A stretch of DNA of 64,000 bases from Hippasteria phrygiana (taxonomy: Eukaryota; Echinodermata; Asteroidea; Valvatida; Goniasteridae): positions 839,531-903,530 of the forward strand of contig JAZGUH010000205.1 of assembly GCA_037893225.1 (NCBI GenBank). The letters run 5' to 3'. The notes under the pieces were generated by a model. That model was not told the origin of the DNA. It was given only the letters and a program-made list of their open reading frames with translations, and did not search any database. Position 1 is the stretch's first letter; the number at the start of each line of letters is the position of its first letter. Made by a program: the position numbers and the translations under genes. Shown in pieces: positions 22,345-35,441 of this stretch.

Positions 22345-25300
22345 ACTTGCACTGTAACACTTGCACTGTAACACTTGCACTGTAACACTTGCACTGTAAC
22401 ACTTGCACTGTAACACTTGCACTGTAACACTTGCACTCGAACCTTAACCCTAACACTTGCACTGTAACACTTGAACTCAAACCCTTAACTCTAACACTAA
22501 TTTTAATATTCCTAACTCGCTTACTTTATTTTTTTCATCAACTTCAGGAGAGATCAACATCTGGCTCCTGGCTGTCAAGTCCTCGAGGCCACCCAAGATC
22601 ATCATGGACAGAACTGGAATGGCCCAGTGAGATAGACAGCTTGCAGGCCTAGATCAGCACAATAGACCTACGCTGTTTAGTAGATGAGTAAGTCTAACAC
22701 TCTCTCTACCTCTGACTCTCCTTCTCTCTTACTCTCACATTCTAACCCGATCACTAGCACTTGCACTGTAACACTTGCACTGTAACACTTGCACTGTAAC
22801 ACTTGCACTGTAACACTTGCACTGTAACACTTGCACTGTAACACTTGCACTGTAACACTTGCACTGTAACACTTGCACTGTAACACTTGCACTCGATCCT
22901 TAACCCTAACACTTAAACTCAAACCCTTAACTCTAACACTAATTTTTATATTCTTAACTCGCTTACTCTATTTTTTCATCAACTTCAGGAGAGATCAACC
23001 TCCGGCTCCTGGCTGTCAAGACCTCGAGGCCACCCAAGATCATCATGGACAGAACTGGAATGGCCCAGTGAGATAGACAGCATACAGGCTTAGATGAGCA
23101 CAATAGACCTACGCTGTTTAGTAGATGAGTAAGTCTAACACTCTCACTACCTCTAACTCTCCTTCTCTCTTACTCTCACATTCTAACCCGATGACTAGCA
23201 CTTGCACTGTAACACTTGCACTGTAACACTTGCACTGTAACACTTGCACTGTAACACTTGCACTGTAACACTTGCACTGTAACACTTGCACTGTAACACT
23301 TGCACTGTAACACTTGCACTGTAACACTTGCACTCGAACCTTCACCCTATCACTTCAACTCGAACCTTCACCCTAACACTTGAACTCAAACCCTTAACTC
23401 TAACACAAATTTGTATATTCTTAACTCGCTTACTCTATTTTTTCATCAACTTCAGGAGAGATCAACCTCTGGCTCCTGGCTGTCAAGACCTCGAGGCCAC
23501 CCAAGATCATCATGGACAGAACTGGAATGGCCCAGTGAGATAGACAGCATACAGGCTTAGATGAGCACAATAGACCTACGCTGTTTAGTAGATGAGTAAG
23601 TCTAACACTCTCACTACCTCTAACTCTCCTTCTCTCTTACTCTCACATTCTAACCCGATGACTAGCACTTGCACTGTAACACTTGCACTGTAACACTTGC
23701 ACTGTAACACTTGCACTGTAACACTTGCACTGTAACACTTGCACTGTAACACTTGCACTGTAACACTTGCACTCGAACCTTAACCCTAACACTTGCACTG
23801 TAACACTTGCACTGTAACACTTGCACTGTAACACTTGCACTGTAACACTTGCACTCGAACCTTAACCCTAACACTTGCACTGTAACACTTGAACTCAAAC
23901 CCTTAACTCTAACACTAATTTTAATATTCCTAACTCGCTTACTTTATTTTTTTCATCAACTTCAGGAGAGATCAACATCTGGCTCCTGGCTGTCAAGTCC
24001 TCGAGGCCACCCAAGATCATCATGGACAGAACTGGAATGGCCCAGTGAGATAGACAGCTTGCAGGCCTAGATCAGCACAATAGACCTACGCTGTTTAGTA
24101 GATGAGTAAGTCTAACACTCTCTCTACCTCTGACTCTCCTTCTCTCTTACTCTCACATTCTAACCCGATGACTAGCACTTGCACTGTAACACTTGCACTG
24201 TAACACTTGCACTGTAACACTTGCACTGTAACACTTGCACTGTAACACTTGCACTGTAACACTTGCACTGTAACACTTGCACTGTAACACTTGCACTGTA
24301 ACACTTGCACTGTAACACTTGCACTGTAACACTTGCACTGTAACACTTGCACTGTAACACTTGCACTGTAACACTTGCACTGTAACACCTGCACTGTAAC
24401 ACTTGCACTGTAACACTTGCACTCGAACCTTAACCCTAACACTTAAACTCAAACCCTTAACTCTAACACTAATTTTTATATTCTTAACTCGCTTACTCTA
24501 TTTTTTCATCAACTTCAGGAGAGATCAACCTCCGGCTCCTGGCTGTCAAGACCTCGAGGCCACCCAAGATCATCATGGACAGAACTGGAATGGCCCAGTG
24601 AGATAGACAGCATACAGGCTTAGATGAGCACAATAGACCTACGCTGTTTAGTAGATGAGTAAGTCTAACACTCTAACTACCTCTAACTCTCCTTCTCTCT
24701 TACTCTCACATTCTAACCCGATGACTAGCACTTGCACTGTAACACTTGCACTGTAACACTTGCACTGTAACACTTGCACTGTAACACTTGCACTGTAACA
24801 CTTGCACTGTAACACTTGCACTGTAACACTTGCACTGTAACACTTGCACTGTAACACTTGCACTGTAACACTTGCACTGTAACACTTGCACTGTAACACT
24901 TGCACTGTAACACTTGCACTGTAACACTTGCACTGTAACACTTGCACTGTAACACTTGCACTCGAACCTTTACCCTAACACTTGAACTCGAACCTTTACC
25001 CTAACACTTGAACTCGAACCTTTACCCTAACACTTGAACTCAAACCCTTAACTCTAACACTAATTTTAATATTCTTAACTCGCTTACTCTATTTTTCCAT
25101 CAACTTCAGGAGAGATCAACATCCGGCTCCTGGCTGTCAAGACCTCGAGGCCACCCAAGATCATCATGGACAGAACTGGAATGGCCCAGTGAGATAGACA
25201 GCTTGCAGGCCTAGATCCGCACAATAGACCTACGCTGTTTAGTAGATGAGTAAGTCTAACACTCTCTCTACCTCTGACTCTCCTTCTCTCTTACTCTCAC

Positions 25301-25771
25301 ATTCTAACCCAATCACTAGCACTTGCACTGTAACACTTGCACTGTAACACTTGCACTGTAACACTTGCACTCGAACCTTAACCCTAACACTTGCACTGTA
25401 ACACTTGAACTCGAACCTTAACCCTAACACTTGCACTGTAACACTTGAACTCGAACCTTAACCCTAACACTTGCACTGTAACACTTGAACTCAAACCCTT
25501 AACTCTAACACTAATTTTAATATTGCTAACTCGCTTACTTTATTTTTTTCATCAACTTCAGGAGAGATCAACATCTGGCTCCTGGCTGTCAAGTCCTCGA
25601 GGCCACCCAAGATCATCATGGACAGAACTGGAATGGCCCAGTGAGATAGACAGCATACAGGCTTAGATGAGCACAATAGACCTATGCTGTTTAGTAGATG
25701 AGTAAGTCTAACACTCTCTCTACCTCTAACTCTCCTTCTCTCTTACTCTCACATTCTAACCCGATCACTAG

Positions 25772-26233
25772 CACTTGCACTGTAACACTTGCACTGTAAC
25801 ACTTGCACTGTAACACTTGCACTGTAACACTTGCACTGTAACACTTGCACTGTAACACTTGCACTGTAACACTTGCACTGTAACACTTGCACTGTAACAC
25901 TTGCACTGTAACACTTGCACTGTAACACTTGCACTGTAACACTTGCACTGTAACACTTGCACTGTAACACTTGCACTGTAACACTTGCACTGTAACACCT
26001 GCACTGTAACACCTGCACTGTAACACCTGCACTGTAACACCTGCACTGTAACACTTGCACTGTAACACTTGCACTGTAACACTTGCACTGTAACACTTGC
26101 ACTGTAACACCTGCACTGTAACACCTGCACTGTAACACTTGCACTGTAACACTTGCACTGTAACACCTGCACTGTAAGACTTGCACTGTAAGACTTGCAC
26201 TGTAAGACTTGCACTGTAACACTTGCACTGTAA
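25772..26233. repeat. Longest minisatellite run (33 units) with mixed variants
   Basis: The run is 462 bp, exactly 33 units of 14 bp. It has a stretch of CACTTG units, then four CACCTG, four CACTTG, two CACCTG, two CACTTG, one CACCTG, three GACTTG units and two CACTTG units. The counterpart at 59120-59497 has the same order of variants at its 3' end but only 27 units. Confidence 0.9.
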
Positions 26234-27001
26234 CACTTGCACTCGAACCTTAACCCTAACACTTAAACTCAAACCCTTAACTCTAACACTAATTTTTATA
26301 TTCTTAACTCGCTTACTCTATTTTTTCATCAACTTCAGGAGAGATCAACCTCCGGCTCCTGGCTGTCAAGACCTCGAGGCCACCCAAGATCATCATGGAC
26401 AGAACTGGAATGGCCCAGTGAGATAGACAGCATACAGGCTTAGATGAGCACAATAGACCTACGCTGTTTAGTAGATGAGTAAGTCTAACACTCTCACTAC
26501 CTCTAACTCTCCTTCTCTCTTACTCTCACATTCTAACCCGATGACTAGCACTTGCACTGTAACACTTGCACTGTAACACTTGCACTGTAACACTTGCACT
26601 GTAACACTTGCACTGTAACACTTGCACTGTAACACTTGCACTGTAACACTTGCACTGTAACACTTGCACTCGAACCTTCACCCTATCACTTCAACTCGAA
26701 CCTTCACCCTAACACTTGAACTCAAACCCTTAACTCTAACACAAATTTGTATATTCTTAACTCGCTTACTCTATTTTTTCATCAACTTCAGGAGAGATCA
26801 ACCTCTGGCTCCTGGCTGTCAAGACCTCGAGGCCACCCAAGATCATCATGGACAGAACTGGAATGGCCCAGTGAGATAGACAGCATACAGGCTTAGATGA
26901 GCACAATAGACCTACGCTGTTTAGTAGATGAGTAAGTCTAACACTCTCACTACCTCTAACTCTCCTTCTCTCTTACTCTCACATTCTAACCCGATGACTA
27001 G

Positions 27002-27197
27002 CACCTGCACTGTAACACCTGCACTGTAACACCTGCACTGTAACACCTGCACTGTAACACCTGCACTGTAACACCTGCACTGTAACACCTGCACTGTAAC
27101 ACCTGCACTGTAACACCTGCACTGTAACACCTGCACTGTAACACCTGCACTGTAACACCTGCACTGTAACACCTGCACTGTAACACCTGCACTGTAA
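27002..27197. repeat. Homogenised CACCTG minisatellite run (14 units)
   Basis: All 14 units are CACCTGCACTGTAA, while neighbouring monomers are almost wholly CACTTGCACTGTAA. Only the final boundary word (CACTTGCACTCG) returns to T. Such uniformity in one run implies local expansion from one variant unit, or conversion within the run. Confidence 0.9.
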
Positions 27198-27302
27198 CAC
27201 TTGCACTCGAACCTTAACCCTAACACTTAAACTCAAACCCTTAACTCTAACACTAATTTTTATATTCTTAACTCGCTTACTCTATTTTTTCATCAACTTC
27301 AG

Positions 27303-27442
27303 GAGAGATCAACCTCCGGCTCCTGGCTGTCAAGACCTCGAGGCCACCCAAGATCATCATGGACAGAACTGGAATGGCCCAGTGAGATAGACAGCATACA
27401 GGCTCTGATGAGCACAATAGACCTACGCTGTTTAGTAGATGA
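27303..27442 (+). other. Exon-like cassette with open frame 1 (TAG replaced by CTG)
   Basis: GGCTCTGATGAGC replaces GGCTTAGATGAGC, so codon 35 is CTG. Frame 1 is then open over all 46 codons and into the donor, ending IQALMSTIDLRCLVDE. The two-base change is shared by the next monomer and by both copies in block b''. Confidence 0.75.
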
Positions 27443-27838
27443 GTAAGTCTAACACTCTCACTACCTCTAACTCTCCTTCTCTCTTACTCTCACATTCTAA
27501 CCCGATGACTAGCACTTGCACTGTAACACTTGCACTGTAACACTTGCACTGTAACACTTGCACTGTAACACTTGCACTGTAACACTTGCACTGTAACACT
27601 TGCACTGTAACACTTGCACTGTAACACTTGCACTGTAACACTTGCACTCGAACCTTAACCCTAACACTTGCACTGTAACACTTGAACTCGAACCTTAACC
27701 CTAACACTTGCACTGTAACACTTGAACTCGAACCTTAACCCTAACACTTGCACTGTAACACTTGAACTCAAACCCTTAACTCTAACACTAATTTTAATAT
27801 TGCTAACTCGCTTACTTTATTTTTTTCATCAACTTCAG

Positions 27839-27978
27839 GAGAGATCAACATCTGGCTCCTGGCTGTCAAGTCCTCGAGGCCACCCAAGATCATCATGGAC
27901 AGAACTGGAATGGCCCAGTGAGATAGACAGCATACAGGCTCTGATGAGCACAATAGACCTACGCTGTTTAGTAGATGA
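27839..27978 (+). other. Exon-like cassette with open frame 1, second copy
   Basis: An E-type 5' part with the CTG codon 35. Upstream intronic sequence is also open in this frame from an ATG at 27722, giving 86 codons to a stop just beyond the donor, but that start lies in minisatellite-derived sequence and is not credible as a gene start. Confidence 0.7.
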
Positions 27979-30508
27979 GTAAGTCTAACACTCTCACTAC
28001 CTCTAACTCTCCTTCTCTCTTACTCTCACATTCTAACCCGATGACTAGCACTTGCACTGTAACACTTGCACTGTAACACTTGCACTGTAACACTTGCACT
28101 GTAACACTTGCACTGTAACACTTGCACTGTAACACTTGCACTGTAACACTTGCACTGTAACACTTGCACTGTAACACTTGCACTGTAACACTTGCACTGT
28201 AACACTTGAACTCAAACCCTTAACTCTAACACTAATTTTAATATTCTTAACTCGCTTACTCTATTTTTCCATCAACTTCAGGAGAGATCAACATCCGGCT
28301 CCTGGCTGTCAAGACCTCGAGGCCACCCAAGATCATCATGGACAGAACTGGAATGGCCCAGTGAGATAGACAGCTTGCAGGCCTAGATCCGCACAATAGA
28401 CCTACGCTGTTTAGTAGATGAGTAAGTCTAACACTCTCTCTACCTCTGACTCTCCTTCTCTCTTACTCTCACATTCTAACCCAATCACTAGCACTTGCAC
28501 TGTAACACTTGCACTGTAACACTTGCACTGTAACACTTGCACTGTAACACTTGCACTGTAACACTTGCACTGTAACACTTGCACTGTAACACTTGCACTG
28601 TAACACTTGCACTGTAACACTTGCACTGTAACACTTGCACTGTAACACTTGCACTGTAACACTTGCACTGTAACACTTGCACTGTAACACTTGAACTGTA
28701 ACCCTTAACTCTAACACTAATTTTAATATTCCTAACTCGCTTACTTTATTTTTTTCATCAACTTCAGGAGAGATCAACATCTGGCTCCTGGCTGTCAAGT
28801 CCTCGAGGCCACCCAAGATCATCATGGACAGAACTGGAATGGCCCAGTGAGATAGACAGCTTGCAGGCCTAGATCAGCACAATAGACCTACGCTGTTTAG
28901 TAGATGAGTAAGTCTAACACTCTCTCTACCTCTGACTCTCCTTCTCTCTTACTCTCACATTCTAACCCGATCACTAGCACTTGCACTGTAACACTTGCAC
29001 TGTAACACTTGCACTGTAACACTTGCACTGTAACACTTGCACTGTAACACTTGCACTGTAACACTTGCACTCGAACCTTCACCCTATCACTTCAACTCGA
29101 ACCTTCACCCTAACACTTGAACTCAAACCCTTAACTCTAACACAAATTTGTATATTCTTAACTCGCTTACTCTATTTTTTCATCAACTTCAGGAGAGATC
29201 AACCTCTGGCTCCTGGCTGTCAAGACCTCGAGGCCACCCAAGATCATCATGGACAGAACTGGAATGGCCCAGTGAGATAGACAGCATACAGGCTTAGATG
29301 AGCACAATAGACCTACGCTGTTTAGTAGATGAGTAAGTCTAACACTCTCACTACCTCTAACTCTCCTTCTCTCTTACTCTCACATTCTAACCCGATGACT
29401 AGCACTTGCACTGTAACACTTGCACTGTAACACTTGCACTGTAACACTTGCACTGTAACACTTGCACTGTAACACTTGCACCGTAACACTTGCACTCGAA
29501 CCTTTACCCTAACACTTGAACTCAAACCCTTAACTCTAACACTAATTTTAATATTCTTAACTCGCTTACTCTATTTTTCCATCAACTTCAGGAGAGATCA
29601 ACATCCGGCTCCTGGCTGTCAAGACCTCGAGGCCACCCAAGATCATCATGGACAGAACTGGAATGGCCCAGTGAGATAGACAGCTTGCAGGCCTAGATCC
29701 GCACAATAGACCTACGCTGTTTAGTAGATGAGTAAGTCTAACACTCTCACTACCTCTAACTCTCCTTCTCTCTTACTCTCACATTCTAACCCGATGACTA
29801 GCACTTGCACTGTAACACTTGCACTGTAACACTTGCACTGTAACACTTGCACTGTAACACTTGCACTGTAACACTTGCACTGTAACACTTGCACTGTAAC
29901 ACTTGCACTGTAACACTTGCACTGTAACACTTGCACTGTAACACTTGCACTGTAACACTTGCACTGTAACACTTGCACTGTAACACCTGCACTGTAAGAC
30001 TTGCACTGTAACACTTGCACTCGAACCTTAACCCTAACACTTAAACTCAAACCCTTAACTCTAACACTAATTTTTATATTCTTAACTCGCTTACTCTATT
30101 TTTTCATCAACTTCAGGAGAGATCAACCTCCGGCTCCTGGCTGTCAAGACCTCGAGGCCACCCAAGATCATCATGGACAGAACTGGAATGGCCCAGTGAG
30201 ATAGACAGCATACAGGCTTAGATGAGCACAATAGACCTACGCTGTTTAGTAGATGAGTAAGTCTAACACTCTCACTACCTCTAACTCTCCTTCTCTCTTA
30301 CTCTCACATTCTAACCCGATGACTAGCACTTGCACTGTAACACTTGCACTGTAACACTTGCACTGTAACACTTGCACTGTAACACTTGCACTGTAACACT
30401 TGCACTGTAACACTTGCACTGTAACACTTGCACTGTAACACTTGCACTGTAACACTTGCACTGTAACACTTGCACTGTAACACTTGCACTGTAACACTTG
30501 CACTGTAA

Positions 30509-30521
30509 CATTGCACTGTAA
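30509..30521. repeat. 13-bp minisatellite unit (one base lost)
   Basis: CATTGCACTGTAA lacks one base relative to the 14-bp unit. It is a rare length change that is not a whole unit, and it recurs at 42925-42937, exactly 12416 bp away, marking the two c blocks as copies. Confidence 0.9.
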
Positions 30522-30975
30522 CACTTGAACTCAAACCCTTAACTCTAACACTAATTTTAATATTCTTAACTCGCTTACTCTATTTTTCCATCAACTTCAG
30601 GAGAGATCAACATCCGGCTCCTGGCTGTCAAGACCTCGAGGCCACCCAAGATCATCATGGGCAGAACTGGAATGGCCCAGTGAGATAGACAGCTTGCAGG
30701 CCTAGATCCGCACAATAGACCTACGCTGTTTAGTAGATGAGTAAGTCTAACACTCTCTCTACCTCTGACTCTCCTTCTCTCTTACTCTCACATTCTAACC
30801 CAATCACTAGCACTTGCACTGTAACACTTGCACTGTAACACTTGCACTGTAACACTTGCACTGTAACACTTGCACTGTAACACTTGCACTGTAACACTTG
30901 CACTCGAACCTTCACCCTATCACTTCAACTCGAACCTTCACCCTATCACTTGAACTCAAACCCTTAACTCTAACA

Positions 30976-31017
30976 GGCCTAAATCAGCACAATAGACCTA
31001 CGCTGTTTAGTAGATGA
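30976..31017 (+). pseudogene. Truncated exon remnant, F monomer 3
   Basis: Same junction; block c, preceded by a C monomer with a B-like double spacer. Confidence 0.85.
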
Positions 31018-32815
31018 GTAAGTCTAACACTCTCTCTACCTCTGACTCTCCTTCTCTCTTACTCTCACATTCTAACCCGATCACTAGCACTTGCACTGTA
31101 ACACTTGCACTGTAACACTTGCACTGTAACACTTGCACTGTAACACTTGCACTGTAACACTTGCACTGTAACACTTGCACTGTAACACTTGCACTGTAAC
31201 ACTTGCACTGTAACACTTGCACTGTAACACTTGCACTGTAACACTTGCACTGTAACACTTGCACTGTAACACTTGCACTGTAACACTTGCACTGTAACAC
31301 TTGCACTCGAACCTTAACCCTAACACTTAAACTCAAACCCTTAACTCTAACACTAATTTTTATATTCTTAACTCGCTTACTCTATTTTTTCATCAACTTC
31401 AGGAGAGATCAACCTCCGGCTCCTGGCTGTCAAGACCTCGAGGCCACCCAAGATCATCATGGACAGAACTGGAATGGCCCAGTGAGATAGACAGCATACA
31501 GGCTTAGATGAGCACAATAGACCTACGCTGTTTAGTAGATGAGTAAGTCTAACACTCTCACTACCTCTAACTCTCCTTCTCTCTTACTCTCACATTCTAA
31601 CCCGATGACTAGCACTTGCACTGTAACACTTGCACTGTAACACTTGCACTGTAACACTTGCACTGTAACACTTGCACTGTAACACTTGCACTGTAACACT
31701 TGCACTGTAACACTTGCACTGTAACACTTGCACTGTAACACTTGCACTGTAACACTTGCACTGTAACACTTGCACTGTAACACTTGCACTGTAACACTTG
31801 CACTGTAACACCTGCACTGTAACACCTGCACTGTAACACCTGCACTGTAACACTTGCACTGTAACACTTGCACTGTAACACTTGCACTGTAACACTTGCA
31901 CTGTAACACCTGCACTGTAACACTTGCACTGTAACACTTGCACTCGAACCTTAACCCTAACACTTAAACTCAAACCCTTAACTCTAACACTAATTTTTAT
32001 ATTCTTAACTCGCTTACTCTATTTTTTCATCAACTTCAGGAGAGATCAACCTCCGGCTCCTGGCTGTCAAGACCTCGAGGCCACCCAAGATCATCATGGA
32101 CAGAACTGGAATGGCCCAGTGAGATAGACAGCATACAGGCTTAGATGAGCACAATAGACCTACGCTGTTTAGTAGATGAGTAAGTCTAACACTCTCACTA
32201 CCTCTAACTCTCCTTCTCTCTTACTCTCACATTCTAACCCGATGACTAGCACTTGCACTGTAACACTTGCACTGTAACACTTGCACTGTAACACTTGCAC
32301 TGTAACACTTGCACTGTAACACTTGCACTGTAACACTTGCACTGTAACACTTGCACTGTAACACTTGCACTGTAACACTTGAACTCAAACCCTTAACTCT
32401 AACACTAATTTTAATATTCTTAACTCGCTTACTCTATTTTTCCATCAACTTCAGGAGAGATCAACATCCGGCTCCTGGCTGTCAAGACCTCGAGGCCACC
32501 CAAGATCATCATGGACAGAACTGGAATGGCCCAGTGAGATAGACAGCTTGCAGGCCTAGATCCGCACAATAGACCTACGCTGTTTAGTAGATGAGTAAGT
32601 CTAACACTCTCTCTACCTCTGACTCTCCTTCTCTCTTACTCTCACATTCTAACCCAATCACTAGCACTTGCACTGTAACACTTGCACTGTAACACTTGCA
32701 CTGTAACACTTGCACTGTAACACTTGCACTGTAACACTTGCACTCGAACCTTCACCCTATCACTTCAACTCGAACCTTCACCCTATCACTTGAACTCAAA
32801 CCCTTAACTCTAACA

Positions 32816-32857
32816 GGCCTAAATCAGCACAATAGACCTACGCTGTTTAGTAGATGA
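32816..32857 (+). pseudogene. Truncated exon remnant, F monomer 4
   Basis: Same junction; immediately upstream of the minimal two-unit minisatellite run, so two shortened monomers are adjacent. Confidence 0.85.
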
Positions 32858-32927
32858 GTAAGTCTAACACTCTCTCTACCTCTGACTCTCCTTCTCTCTT
32901 ACTCTCACATTCTAACCCGATCACTAG

Positions 32928-32955
32928 CACTTGCACTGTAACACTTGCACTGTAA
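32928..32955. repeat. Minimal minisatellite run (2 units) fused to a spacer-less D monomer
   Basis: Two units are followed directly by CACTTAACTCTAAC, so the telomere-like spacer is missing. The CTT shared by CACTT and CCCTT at the ends of the missing piece suggests a microhomology deletion. The cassette that follows is complete (donor 33162). Confidence 0.85.
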
Positions 32956-34474
32956 CACTTAACTCTAACACTAATTTTAATATTCCTAACTCGCTTACTT
33001 TATTTTTTTCATCAACTTCAGGAGAGATCAACATCTGGCTCCTGGCTGTCAAGTCCTCGAGGCCACCCAAGATCATCATGGACAGAACTGGAATGGCCCA
33101 GTGAGATAGACAGCTTGCAGGCCTAGATCAGCACAATAGACCTACGCTGTTTAGTAGATGAGTAAGTCTAACACTCTCTCTACCTCTGACTCTCCTTCTC
33201 TCTTACTCTCACATTCTAACCCGATCACTAGCACTTGCACTGTAACACTTGCACTGTAACACTTGCACTGTAACACTTGCACTGTAACACTTGCACTGTA
33301 ACACTTGCACTGTAACACTTGCACTGTAACACTTGCACTGTAACACTTGCACTGTAACACTTGCACTCGAACCTTCACCCTATCACTTCAACTCGAACCT
33401 TCACCCTAACACTTGAACTCAAACCCTTAACTCTAACACAAATTTGTATATTCTTAACTCGCTTACTCTATTTTTTCATCAACTTCAGGAGAGATCAACC
33501 TCTGGCTCCTGGCTGTCAAGACCTCGAGGCCACCCAAGATCATCATGGACAGAACTGGAATGGCCCAGTGAGATAGACAGCATACAGGCTTAGATGAGCA
33601 CAATAGACCTACGCTGTTTAGTAGATGAGTAAGTCTAACACTCTCACTACCTCTAACTCTCCTTCTCTCTTACTCTCACATTCTAACCCGATGACTAGCA
33701 CTTGCACTGTAACACTTGCACTGTAACACTTGCACTGTAACTCTTGCACTGTAACTCTTGCACTGTAACACTTGCACTGTAACACTTGCACTGTAACACT
33801 TGCACTGTAACACTTGCACTGTAACACTTGCACTGTAACACTTGCACTGTAACACTTGCACTGTAACACTTGCACTGTAACACTTGCACTGTAACACTTG
33901 CACTGTAACACTTGCACTGTAACACCTGCACTGTAACACTTGCACTGTAACACTTGCACTGTAACACCTGCACTGTAACACTTGCACTGTAACACTTGCA
34001 CTGTAACACTTGCACTGTAACACTTGAACTCAAACCCTTAACTCTAACACTAATTTTAATATTCTTAACTCGCTTACTCTATTTTTCCATCAACTTCAGG
34101 AGAGATCAACATCCGGCTCCTGGCTGTCAAGACCTCGAGGCCACCCAAGATCATCATGGACAGAACTGGAATGGCCCAGTGAGATAGACAGCTTGCAGGC
34201 CTAGATCCGCACAATAGACCTACGCTGTTTAGTAGATGAGTAAGTCTAACACTCTCTCTACCTCTGACTCTCCTTCTCTCTTACTCTCACATTCTAACCC
34301 AATCACTAGCACTTGCACTGTAACACTTGCACTGTAACACTTGCACTGTAACACTTGCACTGTAACACTTGCACTGTAACACTTGCACTGTAACACTTGC
34401 ACTCGAACCTTCACCCTATCACTTCAACTCGAACCTTCACCCTATCACTTGAACTCAAACCCTTAACTCTAACA

Positions 34475-34516
34475 GGCCTAAATCAGCACAATAGACCTAC
34501 GCTGTTTAGTAGATGA
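34475..34516 (+). pseudogene. Truncated exon remnant, F monomer 5
   Basis: Same junction; block c, followed by a D monomer. Confidence 0.85.
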
Positions 34517-35301
34517 GTAAGTCTAACACTCTCTCTACCTCTGACTCTCCTTCTCTCTTACTCTCACATTCTAACCCGATCACTAGCACTTGCACTGTAA
34601 CACTTGCACTGTAACACTTGCACTGTAACACTTGCACTGTAACACTTGCACTGTAACACTTGCACTGTAACACTTGCACTGTAACACTTGCACTGTAACA
34701 CTTGCACTGTAACACTTGCACTGTAACACTTGCACTGTAACACTTGCACTGTAACACTTGCACTGTAACACTTGAACTCAAACCCTTAACTCTAACACTA
34801 ATTTTAATATTCCTAACTCGCTTACTTTATTTTTTTCATCAACTTCAGGAGAGATCAACATCTGGCTCCTGGCTGTCAAGTCCTCGAGGCCACCCAAGAT
34901 CATCATGGACAGAACTGGAATGGCCCAGTGAGATAGACAGCTTGCAGGCCTAGATCAGCACAATAGACCTACGCTGTTTAGTAGATGAGTAAGTCTAACA
35001 CTCTCTCTACCTCTGACTCTCCTTCTCTCTTACTCTCACATTCTAACCCGATCACTAGCACTTGCACTGTAACACTTGCACTGTAACACTTGCACTGTAA
35101 CACTTGCACTGTAACACTTGCACTGTAACACTTGCACTGTAACACTTGCACTGTAACACTTGCACTGTAACACTTGCACTCGAACCTTCACCCTATCACT
35201 TCAACTCGAACCTTCACCCTAACACTTGAACTCAAACCCTTAACTCTAACACAAATTTGTATATTCTTAACTCGCTTACTCTATTTTTTCATCAACTTCA
35301 G

Positions 35302-35441
35302 GAGAGATCAACCTCTGGCTCCTGGCTGTCAAGACCTTGAGGCCACCCAAGATCATCATGGACAGAACTGGAATGGCCCAGTGAGATAGACAGCATACAG
35401 GCTTAGATGAGCACAATAGACCTACGCTGTTTAGTAGATGA
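35302..35441 (+). other. Exon-like cassette with an early stop in frame 1
   Basis: A C-to-T change at 35338 turns codon 13 from CGA to TGA and removes the CTCGAG hexamer otherwise present in the cassettes. The same change is at 47768 in the c' copy (cassette 47732-47871), so it predates that duplication. Confidence 0.75.

Larger units (their letters stand above)
21646..30245. repeat. Higher-order block b, copy 1
   Basis: Seventeen monomers with donors at 21657, 22124, 22688, 23129, 23596, 24106, 24659, 25250, 25702, 26479, 26932, 27443, 27979, 28422, 28908, 29333 and 29732. An inner 1472-bp unit (D, A', B) is itself repeated: 20959-22430 resembles 22431-23848. The block contains the all-CACCTG run, two open-frame cassettes and the longest minisatellite run. 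It is repeated at 55078, offset 33.25-33.43 kb. Confidence 0.85.

Noticed and set aside
25691..26272. Long antisense open frames of 100-193 residues (for example at 25691-26272, 36397-36894 and 59039-59536) with a VQVLQCKCYSASVT period
   Set aside because: The 14-bp unit has no stop codon in any antisense frame and 14 is not a multiple of three, so all three frames stay open and give the same 14-residue period. All three overlapping antisense frames are open at once, and length follows minisatellite unit number. This is an artefact of the repeat, not a cysteine-rich protein.
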